From G963691835 sp963691835 (lineage in GTDB: Bacteria > Pseudomonadota > Alphaproteobacteria > Thalassobaculales > Thalassobaculaceae): a stretch of DNA of 64,000 nt. This document shows positions 8,687 to 18,500 of this stretch, piece after piece. Within the stretch, counting starts at the first letter, position 1. Every line of letters begins with the position of its first letter. A program made the position numbers and the translations under genes. The stretch spans positions 4,588,001 through 4,652,000 of the forward strand of contig OY829383.1 of NCBI GenBank assembly GCA_963691835.1. The letters run 5' to 3'. The notes beneath the pieces are model-generated. The model was not told the DNA's origin. It saw only the letters and a program-made list of their open reading frames with translations, and ran no database searches.

Positions 8687-8725
8687 GACTTTCCAGTCAC
8701 CTCGTTCCGGGACGCCGAAGGGTCG

Positions 8726-10315
8726 TCAGCCCATCTGTTCCCTTGTCTTGAGGAACCGGAGTGCCGGCCACGTCTCCTGGGCGTGCTGGAGATGCCAGCC
8801 ATTCCGGGCGAGGAAGACCGGCAAGCCGTCGTGATCGTCCGCCAGATCGCCGTTGTGGGCGTCCTGGAACTTCTTCAGATCTGCCGGATCGTCTGCCTCC
8901 ACCCACCGGGCGGTATGCAGTGCTGCTGTCTCGAAGGTGACGGGCACGTCGTATTCCGTCCGGATCCGGTCGGCGAGGACATCGAACTGGAGCGCGCCGA
9001 CCACGCCAACGATCCAATTGGTTCCGATCCGCGTCTTGAAGACCTTGGCCACGCCCTCTTCCGCCAATTGCTGGACCGCGCGTCCGAGATGCTTGGCACG
9101 GAGCGGGTCCTTCGGACGCACACGCTGGAGAAGCTCGGGCGCGAAGCTCGGGATGCCGGAGAAGTGAAGCTCTTCCCCCTCCGTCAGCGCGTCGCCAATG
9201 CGAAGATTGCCGTGGTTGGGAATGCCGATGATATCGCCGGGATACGCTTCTTCTGCCAACTCCCGGTCCCGTGCAAGGAAGAGCACGGGATTGTGGACGT
9301 TGATCTGCTTGCCCGAGCGCACGTGCTTCAGCTTCATGCCGCGCTTGAAGTGGCCGGAGCAGATGCGGGCGAAGGCAATCCGGTCCCGGTGCTTGGGGTC
9401 CATGTTCGCCTGAATCTTGAAGACGAAGGCGGAGACCTTGCTTTCGGCGGGGGCGACGCTGCGTTCCATCGTCGGATGCGGGCGCGGCGAGGGTGAGTAC
9501 TCCGCCAAACCCTTCAAAAGCTCCCGAACGCCGAAATTGTTGATGGCACTGCCGAAGAAGACGGGGGTCTGGTTGCCTTCCAGAAAGCTCTCGATGTCGA
9601 ACGGCTGGCACAGGCCCCGCGCCATCTCGACCTCTTCGCGGAGTTGGGCCACAGGGGACGCGCCCAACAACTCATCCAGCTTCGGATCGTCGAGGCCATT
9701 GCAGGTCAGCCCCTCATCCGGCGCGTCGTGGCTGCCGCGCTCAACCAGCAGCAGCCGGTCGCCGATCAGGTCGTAGCACCCCTTGAAGGCCTTCCCCATG
9801 CCGATCGGCCAGGACGCGGGCGTCACTTCAAGCTGCAGCGTCTGTTCGATCTCATCCAGAAGGATGAAAGGATCCTGCGCTTCCCGGTCGAGCTTGTTGA
9901 CGAAGGTGATGATCGGCACGTCGCGCAGCCGGCAGACCTCGAACAGCTTCCGGGTCTGCTCCTCGATGCCTTTCGCCGCGTCGATCACCATCACAGCGGA
10001 ATCCACCGCGGTCAGGGTGCGGTAGGTATCCTCGGAGAAGTCTTCGTGGCCCGGTGTGTCGAGCAGATTGAAGGTCCGGCCATCGAACTCATAGGTCATG
10101 ACCGAAGACGCGACGGAGATGCCGCGCTCCCGCTCAACCTTCATCCAGTCCGAGTGCGCGCGCCGCTGCTCCCCCCGCGCCTTGACGGCACCGGCCATCT
10201 GAATCGCCCCCCCGAACAACAGGAGCTTTTCGGTTAGCGTCGTCTTGCCCGCATCAGGGTGCGAGATGATGGCGAAGGTCCGCCGCTTGGAGACGTGATC
10301 CTCCAATCCAGCCAT
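8726..10315 (-). CDS. prfC: Peptide chain release factor 3
   Basis: RF3, the GTPase that removes RF1 or RF2 from the ribosome after termination. At 529 residues from ATG 10315 (MAGLEDHVSKRRTFAIISHP) it has the normal family length; the frame stays open upstream but that part is not conserved. GTPase motifs are SHPDAGKTTL (G1), RGISVASSVM (G2), DTPGHEDF (G3) and NKLDRE (G4), followed by domains II and III. It stands alone between convergent and divergent genes. Identification is certain. Confidence 0.97.
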   Translation of the reverse strand: MAGLEDHVSKRRTFAIISHPDAGKTTLTEKLLLFGGAIQMAGAVKARGEQRRAHSDWMKVERERGISVASSVMTYEFDGRTFNLLDTPGHEDFSEDTYRTLTAVDSAVMVIDAAKGIEEQTRKLFEVCRLRDVPIITFVNKLDREAQDPFILLDEIEQTLQLEVTPASWPIGMGKAFKGCYDLIGDRLLLVERGSHDAPDEGLTCNGLDDPKLDELLGASPVAQLREEVEMARGLCQPFDIESFLEGNQTPVFFGSAINNFGVRELLKGLAEYSPSPRPHPTMERSVAPAESKVSAFVFKIQANMDPKHRDRIAFARICSGHFKRGMKLKHVRSGKQINVHNPVLFLARDRELAEEAYPGDIIGIPNHGNLRIGDALTEGEELHFSGIPSFAPELLQRVRPKDPLRAKHLGRAVQQLAEEGVAKVFKTRIGTNWIVGVVGALQFDVLADRIRTEYDVPVTFETAALHTARWVEADDPADLKKFQDAHNGDLADDHDGLPVFLARNGWHLQHAQETWPALRFLKTREQMG

Positions 10316-10640
10316 GAGAGTCCGTCTCCGGGAAGGGACCGGGTGCCGCCAAGAAGGCGCGTCCCGACCATGAACAAACCGACGCTGTATATATGGCCAC
10401 GTGATGCGGAGGGAAAGCCCGATCCCCCGGAGACGCCCTAAGGCCAAAAGAAACAATGACAAATACGGGTCATTCGCTCGAAACCGACCACATGGTCGTC
10501 GGTAAGCGAGAGACGAAATCAAACTCTCCCTATCTTCGGATCATCGAACAGTGACGCAAACCTGCGAGCGTCCCGCTCGACCGCGCCGGACACGTCGACC
10601 GGCGGCGACGGGAACGCTTTGCCAAGTATGGAGGTTAAAC
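10316..10640. other. Intergenic region between prfC and a divergent MFS gene
   Basis: About 325 bases. It should hold the divergent promoters of prfC and the MFS gene. A short AT-rich island, TGTATATATGG near 10385, could be a -10 element for prfC. GGAGG at 10630-10634 is the ribosome site of the MFS gene. I see no gene or strong hairpin in the rest. Confidence 0.45.
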
Positions 10641-11894
10641 ATGGCTGCCGTTGCCCGAGTCCCATCATCCCCGATGTCCGTGACCAGTCTGATTGTCTCC
10701 ATGGGCATGATCGCCGTTGGTAACGGTTTCCTGTTTGCGTTCATTCCGCTGAAGCTGGCGAGTGCCGGGTTCGCGCCCTGGGTGGCCGGTGCCATGATCA
10801 CCGCCATGTCCCTGGGCGGTGTCGCGGGCTGTTTCCTGACCGGCTACCTCGTCCGGCGTGTTGGGCACGCGCGGATGTTCGCGGCCTTCGCGGCGGTGGT
10901 GAATCTCACCGTCCTGATGATCGCGTTGGAGACGGATGCCACGCTGTGGCTGATCTCACGCATCCCCTACGGCTTTACCGTCACCGGCCTTTTCATCGTG
11001 GTGCAGAGCTGGCTGAACCATGCCGCCGAGAACCATTGGCGCGGCCGGGCGGTGGCCGCCTTCTACATGACCTATGTGCTCGGCATCGGGCTTGGCTCCT
11101 ACCTCCTGTCGATCGTGTCGCTGGATGGGGCGGAGGGGCCGATGCTGGCGGTCTTCTTCATCACCATGGGCATTCTTCCGGTGGCGCTGACCCGGCTTGA
11201 GACACCGCCGCCACCCGCTTCGATCTCGATCGCCCTCCGCTCCGTTTGGAAGATCTCACCGGTCGGGCTGATTGGGATGGTCGCGGTCGGCGGGCTGACG
11301 CTGCTGGTCCAGGGCTTCACGCCGATCTTCGCGGCGGCGGAGAACTACAGCCAGGCCGACATCGCCCTCCTGATGATGCTGATGCAGGGAGGCATGATCC
11401 TGGTGCAGTTCCCGCTCGGCGCCCTCTCCGACCGGATGGACCGCCGCTATGTCCTGATCGGAGCCTGCGCCCTGATCTCGGGAGGGGCGGCCCTGGCGAC
11501 GACCCTGCCTGGCGCGTCGCTGGTTATCCTGATCGTCGTTTTCGCGGTCTGGGCCGGTGCGACGGAGACGATCTACTCGGTCGCTAACGCACACGCCAAC
11601 GACCGCGCGGATCCGGAGTACTATGTCTCCCTCTCCAGTACGATGCTGGTGGTCTGGTCGGTCGCAGGCTTCATCATCCCGGGTCTCGCGACCGCGCTGA
11701 CCCCGGTCCTGGGACCCACCGCCTTCATGTATCTGACCGTGGTGATCGCGCTCGGCTACGCCGCCTTCGTCGCCTGGCGCCTCACCCGCCGGGACGCGGT
11801 CCCGGTCGAGGATCAGGAGACCTACCAGCAACTCAGCGCCCAAGCCCCGGTCAGCGCCGAGTTGGCCCCGCTCCCGCCTGAGGAAACCCGTTAA
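10641..11894 (+). CDS. MFS transporter (YcaD-like family)
   Basis: A 417-residue inner-membrane carrier with about 12 hydrophobic segments. The signature between helices 2 and 3 is GYLVRRVGHARMFAAF, and the repeat in the second half is GALSDRMDRRYVLIG. The pattern of RIPYGFTVTGLFIVVQSWLN followed by GRAVAAFYM is typical of the E. coli YcaD group, whose substrates are poorly known. The start at 10641 is backed by GGAGG 7 bases upstream, although the frame is open from 10551. A second member of the same group lies at 25998-27299. A strong two-way terminator follows. Confidence 0.85.
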   Translation: MAAVARVPSSPMSVTSLIVSMGMIAVGNGFLFAFIPLKLASAGFAPWVAGAMITAMSLGGVAGCFLTGYLVRRVGHARMFAAFAAVVNLTVLMIALETDATLWLISRIPYGFTVTGLFIVVQSWLNHAAENHWRGRAVAAFYMTYVLGIGLGSYLLSIVSLDGAEGPMLAVFFITMGILPVALTRLETPPPPASISIALRSVWKISPVGLIGMVAVGGLTLLVQGFTPIFAAAENYSQADIALLMMLMQGGMILVQFPLGALSDRMDRRYVLIGACALISGGAALATTLPGASLVILIVVFAVWAGATETIYSVANAHANDRADPEYYVSLSSTMLVVWSVAGFIIPGLATALTPVLGPTAFMYLTVVIALGYAAFVAWRLTRRDAVPVEDQETYQQLSAQAPVSAELAPLPPEETR

Positions 11895-11929
11895 GCCTGA
11901 AGCGCCGCTGCCAAAGCGCCGAAAAGAAA

Positions 11930-11967
11930 AAGCCCGCCCCGAGACACTCGGAGCGGGCTTCATTTTA
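11930..11967. terminator. Bidirectional rho-independent terminator between the MFS gene and fhs
   Basis: A 14-base-pair stem (11930-11943 with 11947-11960, one mismatch) around an ACA loop, of type AAGCCCGC...GCGGGCTT. It is preceded by A-rich and followed by T-rich sequence, so it can stop transcription from both convergent genes. Confidence 0.9.
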
Positions 11968-11987
11968 GGAAACTCGGCGGATCGAGC

Positions 11988-13661
11988 CTAAAACAGGCCT
12001 TCCACATTGCCGTCCGCGTCGAGGCCGATCTTGGTGGCGGCGGGGACGCGGGGCAGGCCCGGCATGGTCATGATCTCGCCACAGACGACCACGACGAACT
12101 CCGCCCCGTTGGACAGCCTTACCTCGCGAACCGGCAGCGTGTGGCCCGTTGGCGCGCCCTTGGCGTTCGGGTCGGTGGAGAAGCTGTACTGGGTCTTGGC
12201 GATGCAGACCGGGAAGTGGCCGACGCCCATCGCCTGGAGGTCGTCGAACTGCTTCTTGGTCTTCGCATCCATGGAGATGCCGTCGGCCCGGTAGACGGTC
12301 TTGGCGATGGCCTCGACCTTTTCCACCAGCGGCATCTCGTCCGGATAGATCGGCTTGAAGGCGGCGGTCCCGCCTTCGACCATGGAGACCACATGCTTGG
12401 CCAGCGCCTCCGTCCCTGCGGAGCCGTCGGCCCAGTGGGTGCACTCGATCGCATCAACGCCGAGGGGGGCCAGCGCGTCGCGCACCGCCTCGATCTCCGC
12501 ATCCGTGTCGGTGATGAAGCGGTTGAGGGCGACGACCACCGGCACGCCGAAGCCTTTGGTGTTCTCCACATGCCGGGCGATGTTCGACACGCCGGCGCGC
12601 ACCGCCTCGATATTCTCGGCGCCAAGGTCTTCCTTGGCCACGCCGCCATGCATCTTGAGCGCGCGGACCGTGCCGACGATCACCGCCGCATCGGGGCTCA
12701 GGCCAGCCTTCCGGCACTTGATGTCGAAGAACTTCTCGGCCCCGAGATCGGCGCCGAAGCCCGCCTCCGTCACCACATAGTCGGCGAGCTTGAGACCCGC
12801 ACGGGTTGCCATGACCGAGTTGCAGCCATGAGCGATGTTCGCGAACGGCCCGCCGTGGATGAAGGCCGGGTTGTTCTCCAGCGTCTGGACCAGGTTCGGC
12901 GCCACCGCGTCCTTCAGCAGCACCGTCATCGAGCCGTCAGCCTCGAGATCGCGGGCGTAAACCGGCTTCCGGTCCCGGGTGTAGCCGACGATGATGTTGC
13001 CGAGCCGCCGCTTGAGATCGTCGAGATCCTTGGCGAGGCAGAAGATGGCCATCACCTCCGAGGCGACGACGATGTCGAAGCCATCCTCCCGCGGGAAGCC
13101 GTTCGACACCCCGCCGAGGGAGCCCGCGATTTCCCGCAGGGCCCGGTCGTTCATGTCGATCGCACGCTTCCAGGAGATCCGGCGGCTGTCGAGGCCGGTG
13201 GGGTTGCCCCAGTAGATCGAGTTGTCGATCATCGCGGCCAAAAGGTTGTTCGCCGCCGCGATCGCGTGGAAGTCGCCGGTGAAGTGGAGGTTGATATCCT
13301 CCATTGGGACAACCTGGGCGTAGCCGCCACCGGCCGCCCCGCCCTTCACACCGAAGCACGGGCCGAGGCTCGGCTCCCGCAGGCAGATGACCGCCTTCTT
13401 GCCGATCCGGTTCAGCGCGTCGCCAAGACCCACGGACGTGGTCGTCTTACCCTCACCCGCCGCGGTCGGGTTGATGCCGGTGACCAGCACGAGCTTGCCG
13501 CTGGGCTTGCTTTCCAGGGACGCGAGGTAATCCAGGTCGACCTTGGCCTTGTAGTGGCCATAGGGCTGAAGGTTCTCAGCACCGATGCCGAGGCCGGCGC
13601 CGACCTCCAGGATCGGTTTCATGGTTGCGGCGCGCGCGATCTCGATATCGGACTTGACCAT
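11988..13661 (-). CDS. fhs: Formate-tetrahydrofolate ligase
   Basis: Joins formate to tetrahydrofolate using ATP to give 10-formyl-THF, feeding one-carbon metabolism. The 557-residue length is normal. The P-loop-like ATP site TGINPTAAGEGKTTTSVG lies at 61-78. CLREPSLGPCFGVKGGAAGGG, HFTGDFHAI and the C-terminal MTMPGLPRVPAA are family signatures. It starts MVKSDIEIARAAT and ends at the shared terminator. Nothing unusual is seen. Confidence 0.97.
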   Translation of the reverse strand: MVKSDIEIARAATMKPILEVGAGLGIGAENLQPYGHYKAKVDLDYLASLESKPSGKLVLVTGINPTAAGEGKTTTSVGLGDALNRIGKKAVICLREPSLGPCFGVKGGAAGGGYAQVVPMEDINLHFTGDFHAIAAANNLLAAMIDNSIYWGNPTGLDSRRISWKRAIDMNDRALREIAGSLGGVSNGFPREDGFDIVVASEVMAIFCLAKDLDDLKRRLGNIIVGYTRDRKPVYARDLEADGSMTVLLKDAVAPNLVQTLENNPAFIHGGPFANIAHGCNSVMATRAGLKLADYVVTEAGFGADLGAEKFFDIKCRKAGLSPDAAVIVGTVRALKMHGGVAKEDLGAENIEAVRAGVSNIARHVENTKGFGVPVVVALNRFITDTDAEIEAVRDALAPLGVDAIECTHWADGSAGTEALAKHVVSMVEGGTAAFKPIYPDEMPLVEKVEAIAKTVYRADGISMDAKTKKQFDDLQAMGVGHFPVCIAKTQYSFSTDPNAKGAPTGHTLPVREVRLSNGAEFVVVVCGEIMTMPGLPRVPAATKIGLDADGNVEGLF

Positions 13662-13878
13662 CTCGGTGTGCTCCCTGGCCCCCGGCGGGAAATTGGTGCG
13701 GGTCGTTAAACGCCGGAAGACGGCCCCACCAGCCGACCCCCGATCAGTACGGGAGCGACGGTCGCGCTTTGAGGCGATGCGGGCTCTTCATTTTTCGACA
13801 CCCACTCGCCAAAGGCCGTCGTTGCGCCATAGGGATGGACAATTGGGAAAGGCAATTGGGACGAGAGTCCGGATCGTC

Positions 13879-14541
13879 TCAAACGTTGTCCCTGGTGGCG
13901 CCGAAGACCTCCTCGAACGCCTCCCGCATCGCGGAATCGACGTCCGGCATGCTCACCACATGTCCCAGATCGGCGAGGCTGGTCACCCCATGCTCGGCAA
14001 TCCCGCACGGAACAATGCCTTCAAAGTGGTCCAGTTCGGGCTCCACATTGAGGGATACCCCGTGGAACGTCACCCAGTGGCGGACCCGCACACCGATCGC
14101 TGCGATTTTGTCCTCCCGCAACGGCTGGCCGAGGTCGGTCCGCCGGACCCAGATGCCGACCCGGCCTTCCCGCCGCTCCCCATCGACGGAAAAGCGCTTG
14201 AGTGTCCGGATCAGCCACTCCTCGAGATCATGCACATACCGCCGGACGTCCCCGCCCCGGTTGCGAAGGTCGAGCATCGCGTATCCGACACGCTGTCCCG
14301 GGCCGTGATAGGTGTATTGCCCACCCCGTCCCGTCTCATGCACAGGGAACCGCGAGGGGGTCAGAAGGTCATCCGACTTTGCACTGGTACCGGCGGTGTA
14401 GAGCGGCGGATGCTCCAACAGCCAAACAAGTTCGGGCGCATCACCGGCGCGAATGTCCGCGACCCGCGACTCCATCCCGGCAACAGCCTCTTCGTAGCCG
14501 ACAAGACCATCAGTAATCCGCCATTCGACGGGGTCGGCCAT
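13879..14541 (-). CDS. lipB: Octanoyltransferase (lipoyl synthesis)
   Basis: Moves the octanoyl group from acyl carrier protein to lipoyl domains, the first step of lipoate synthesis. At 220 residues from ATG 14541 (MADPVEWRI) it has the family size; an upstream in-frame start at 14601 is less likely. Catalytic Lys145 is in DKIAAIGVR and Cys179 in IVPCGIAEHGVTSL. The substrate loop GRGGQYTYHGPGQ is intact. It is followed by 217 bases before fhs in which I see no convincing gene. Confidence 0.95.
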   Translation of the reverse strand: MADPVEWRITDGLVGYEEAVAGMESRVADIRAGDAPELVWLLEHPPLYTAGTSAKSDDLLTPSRFPVHETGRGGQYTYHGPGQRVGYAMLDLRNRGGDVRRYVHDLEEWLIRTLKRFSVDGERREGRVGIWVRRTDLGQPLREDKIAAIGVRVRHWVTFHGVSLNVEPELDHFEGIVPCGIAEHGVTSLADLGHVVSMPDVDSAMREAFEEVFGATRDNV

Positions 14542-14704
14542 GTCTGGGATTCGCTGAGGCCCAGCCCTGCCGTCAGGGTCTGTTAGGGGTGTGCCGGTCA
14601 TTGAAGGGCCACGACTCCAGTTTTCGGTGAGAGCACTTGATCTCCGACGTTGGACTTGCTACATCCCCGCGTCCGGTGACGAGCCGGGGTTCTACCAAGA
14701 TAGT

Positions 14705-14791
14705 GCGGTCGTGGCGGAACTGGTAGACGCGCAGCGTTGAGGTCGCTGTCCCAGAAATGGGGTGGAAGTTCGAGTCTTCTCGACCGCACCA
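14705..14791 (+). tRNA. tRNA-Leu (anticodon GAG), CCA encoded
   Basis: The acceptor stem GCGGTCG (14705-14711) pairs with CGACCGC (14781-14787), followed by ACCA. The D-arm contains AACTGGTAGACG. The anticodon stem CAGCG/CGCTG holds the loop TTGAGGT, anticodon GAG at 14739-14741. There is a long variable arm (CCCAGAAATGGG), as in class II tRNAs, and a T-arm with TTCGAGT. All parts pair well. Confidence 0.96.
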
Positions 14792-14825
14792 TCATCTTCA
14801 TTCTTCCCGGATGACACTGTTCCGG

Positions 14826-15572
14826 TCAGCGAAAAGCCTTCGCGACCAGGAACGCTCCCAGTGCGAGCAGCGCCCAAAAGAAGACCCGCCGGAACATCGC
14901 CTCGTTCAGGCGCTGACGCACGCGTTGGCCGATCCACATACCAGCGAAAGCCGTCGGCAGCCCGGCGAACGACAAAACGCCCAACTCGGACGGCAACAGC
15001 CCCCGGCCGGACATGGCAAGGGCCAGCGCGACCGTGGAGATGGTGAAACAGATTCCCATCGTTTGGACCAAGGCGTCCCGGTCGAGGCCCAGCGACTGAA
15101 GATACAGAACGCCCGGGATCACGAATGACCCGGTCAACCCGGTCACGAAACCGGTAACACCGCCGATGACCGGGGACAGCCAACGCTCGTGCGGGCTGGT
15201 ATCGGGGATCTTTGGAGCGAGCAGGCCATAAGCCGACCAGAGCATCAGGAGGCCGCCGAAGATCGCTGACAGCATCACCCCGTCCGAGCGGGCCAGAATG
15301 CCCGTACCAATCCAAAGACCGACGACGACCGCGACCAGCAGAGCCCAGAACCGCGCCAGAAGCGCCCGCCCCTGGCCTCCGACAACCGCCTGCCAGACAT
15401 TCGTCGCGAACGACGGAACCAGCATCAGAGCGATCCCGGCCTTGAGGCCGACCGTCACCGTCAGCAGCGCGAGCGACACGGTCGGCAAACCAAGACCGAC
15501 GATGCCTTTGATCAACCCGGCCAGGAGAAAGATCGCGCCGACGACAGCAATGTTCTCGACAGTGATCTCCAT
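14826..15572 (-). CDS. TauE/SafE-family membrane permease
   Basis: A 248-residue integral membrane protein with about eight hydrophobic segments and the two-repeat layout of TauE/SafE proteins, which are thought to export sulfite or organic sulfur anions. The first repeat has AGLIKGIVGLGLPTVS and the second GGVTGFVTGLTGSFVIPGV. It lies 15 bases downstream of the indolepyruvate oxidoreductase gene on the same strand and is probably co-transcribed. The transported compound is not known; in this context it could be an aromatic or sulfonated acid. Confidence 0.85.
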   Translation of the reverse strand: MEITVENIAVVGAIFLLAGLIKGIVGLGLPTVSLALLTVTVGLKAGIALMLVPSFATNVWQAVVGGQGRALLARFWALLVAVVVGLWIGTGILARSDGVMLSAIFGGLLMLWSAYGLLAPKIPDTSPHERWLSPVIGGVTGFVTGLTGSFVIPGVLYLQSLGLDRDALVQTMGICFTISTVALALAMSGRGLLPSELGVLSFAGLPTAFAGMWIGQRVRQRLNEAMFRRVFFWALLALGAFLVAKAFR

Positions 15573-15587
15573 GAATGCCGCGCGTCC

Positions 15588-18500
15588 CTACTCGGCAGCC
15601 TTCGCCGCGGCCTCCGGATTGCGGAGCGCCTCCAGAAGCTGAGCTTCCCGTGATTTGACGGCCTCCAAGTGCCGGAGCTTCACATGGCCGAAGCCCCGGA
15701 TCTGCTCCGGCAGACCGGCCAGATCGACGGCAACCGCATGACTTTCGGGTGTCAGCCGTTCGACGATCTCGTCCACCACCGAGACATACTCTTCGATCAG
15801 GCGCCGCTCCATCTGACGCTCCTCGGTCTTGCCGAAGATATCCCAGGCGGTGCCACGAAGGCCTTTCAGCTTCGCGAGGACCCGGAAAGCGGGCAGCATC
15901 CAGGCGCCGAACACCATCTTCTTCACCTTGCCCGTATCCGGGTCGGGACGGGCAAGAAGCGGCGGGGCAAGATTGAACTCGAGCTTGTAGTTCCCCTCGA
16001 ACTGGGCCGACAGCTGCTCCAGGAACGTTCCGTCCGTGTAGAGGCGCGCGACCTCATACTCGTCCTTGTAAGCCATCAGCTTGAAGGCGTACCGGGCGAC
16101 CGTTTCCGTCAGGCCGGACAGGCCCGGGGTCAGGTTGGCTTCCGCCGCTTCGACCTTACGAACCAGCGCCTCATATCGGCCGGCGTAGGCTTTGTCCTGA
16201 TAGTCTGTGAGGTAGGCGATCCGCTTGGCGACGACCTCCGCCAGTGTGGTCGCGATCTCGCGGTGTGGCGGTGCGGCCTTCTTCGGCTCGGCCAGCTTGG
16301 CCACGCTGTCGGGATCATGGGCGGCCCGGCGGCCCCACAGAAAGGCCTGCTTGTTGAAACCGACGGCTACCGCGTTCAGCTCAACCGCCTTCTCGATCGA
16401 CTCATGACTGAGCGGGACGAGACCAAGCTGCCAAGCATAGCCCAGCATGAAGAGATTGGACGCGATGCTGTCGCCGAGAAGCTGGGTCGCGATCCGTGTC
16501 GCATCCACGAAGTGACTGGAGTTGTCCCCCGCCGCTGACCGCAACGTCTCCCGGATCTTATGCGCCGGGAACGTCATGTCCGGGGTGTGGGCGAAGTGGC
16601 CGTTCATCTGCTCGTGGGTGTTCACCACCGCCACGGTCCGGCCCGCACTGACCTTTGCCATGTTTTCATAGCCGGACGCGGTGACCATGTCGCACGCCAG
16701 CATGAGGTCCGCGGCCCCGGCGGCAATGCGCACCGCGTGAATGTCTTCCGGCTTGTTCGCGAGGCGCACATGGCTGACGACCGACCCGCCCTTCTGGGCC
16801 AAACCGGTCATATCAAGCACCGTGACCCCTTTGCCCTCGATATGGGCGGCCATGCCCATCAGGGCCCCGATCGTGACGACGCCAGTCCCGCCGATGCCGG
16901 TGATCAGGACGCCGTAGCTCTCCTCAATCTCGGGAACTTTCGGATCGGGCAGAACGGGGAACAAATCCGGCGTCTTTTCCGCCTCAGCCGCCGCCCGGTT
17001 CTTTCGGATCGAGCCGCCGATGACGTTGACGAAACTGGGACAGAAGCCCTTCACGCAGGAATAGTCTTTGTTGCAGGAGGACTGATCGATGATCCGCTTG
17101 CGCCCGAACTCGGTTTCGATCGGCTGAACGGAGGCGCAGTTCGACGCCATGCCACAGTCGCCGCAGCCCTCGCAGACCTGCTCGTTGATAAAGATCCGCT
17201 TCGGCGGGTCGACCATCAGGCCCCGCTTGCGGCGGCGGCGCTTCTCCGCCGCGCAGACCTGATCGTAGATGATGACGGTCGTGCCCTCGACCTCCCGCAG
17301 CTCCCGCTGGATGGTGTCGAGTTCGTCCCGGTCGTGGACCGTGGCACCCGTGGGCCATGGGGTGCCGATGGGATACTTGTCCGGCTCGTCCGTCACGATC
17401 CGGAGGCCGCTGATCCCCTCCGCCGCCACCTGTGCCGCGATCTGGGGCACCGTGAAGGCGCCGTCGGCAGGCTGGCCGCCGGTCATGGCGACCGCGTCGT
17501 TGAACAGGATCTTGTAGGTGATGTTCACGCCAGACGCGACGGCAGCCCGGACAGCCAGAAGGCCCGAGTGGGTATAGGTCCCATCACCGAGATTGGTGAA
17601 CACGTGCTTGGTATCGGTGAACGGCGCCTGCCCGATCCAGGGCGTCCCCTCCGCCCCCATCTGGGTGAAGGTCTCCGTGTTGCGGTCCATCCAGACGGAC
17701 ATGAAGTGGCAGCCGATGCCGGCGGTGGCGCGGCTGCCCTCCGGCACCTTGGTCGAGGTGTTGTGGGGACAGCCCGAGCAGAAGTACGGCGTGCGAAGGT
17801 AATCCGAGGAAGGCGTCTCCAACGCCTTCTCCTTCTGCTCCAGGAACGCAAGGCGGTCCTCAATCTCCCGGCTGGTGAAGAAGCGGCCAATCCGTTGGGC
17901 AATCACGCGGGCGATCCGGGCGGGCGTCAACTCATTGCTCGACGGCAGCACCCAGTCCCGGTTCTCGTCGAATTTGCCGACCACACGCGGACGGTTTGCG
18001 GGCGGATCGTTGTAGAGCTGTTCCTTGAGCTGGTTCTCGATCAGCGCCCGCTTTTCCTCGACGACCAGGATCTCTTCCAAGCCGTTCGCGAATTCACGAA
18101 TGCCGGAGGGCTCCAGCGGCCAGGGCATGCCGACCTTGTAGATCCGTAGCCCGATCTCCGCCGCCAGCGCGTCGTCGATCCCGAGATCCTCCAGCGCTTG
18201 GCGGACGTCGAGATAGGATTTGCCGGTCGTGACGATCCCGAACCGGGCCTTCGGGCTATCGAGGACCACCTGGTCGAGGCGGTTTTGCCGGGCAAACGCC
18301 AAGGCGGCATAGAGCTTGTACTGATGCAGCCGGTGCTCCTGATCCAGCCACTCGTCGGGCCAGCGGATGGAAAGCCCGTCGGCCGGCATCTCGAACTCCG
18401 GCAGCCTGATGTCGACGCGATGCGGATCGACTGTGATGGAAGCCGAGCTGTCCATGATCTCCGCGGTCGTCTTGAACCCGACCCACAGGCTCGAGAAGCG

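Noticed and set aside
12141..13709. 522-codon + frame opposite fhs
   Set aside because: fhs is unmistakable on the minus strand; the + frame is a GC-rich shadow.
13706..14008. Minus frame after lipB that ends near fhs
   Set aside because: It overlaps the lipB 3' end in another frame, has no clear start, and shows no family signature.
16560..18149. 529-codon + frame opposite the indolepyruvate oxidoreductase
   Set aside because: Shadow of a well-supported gene with iron-sulfur and thiamine motifs.
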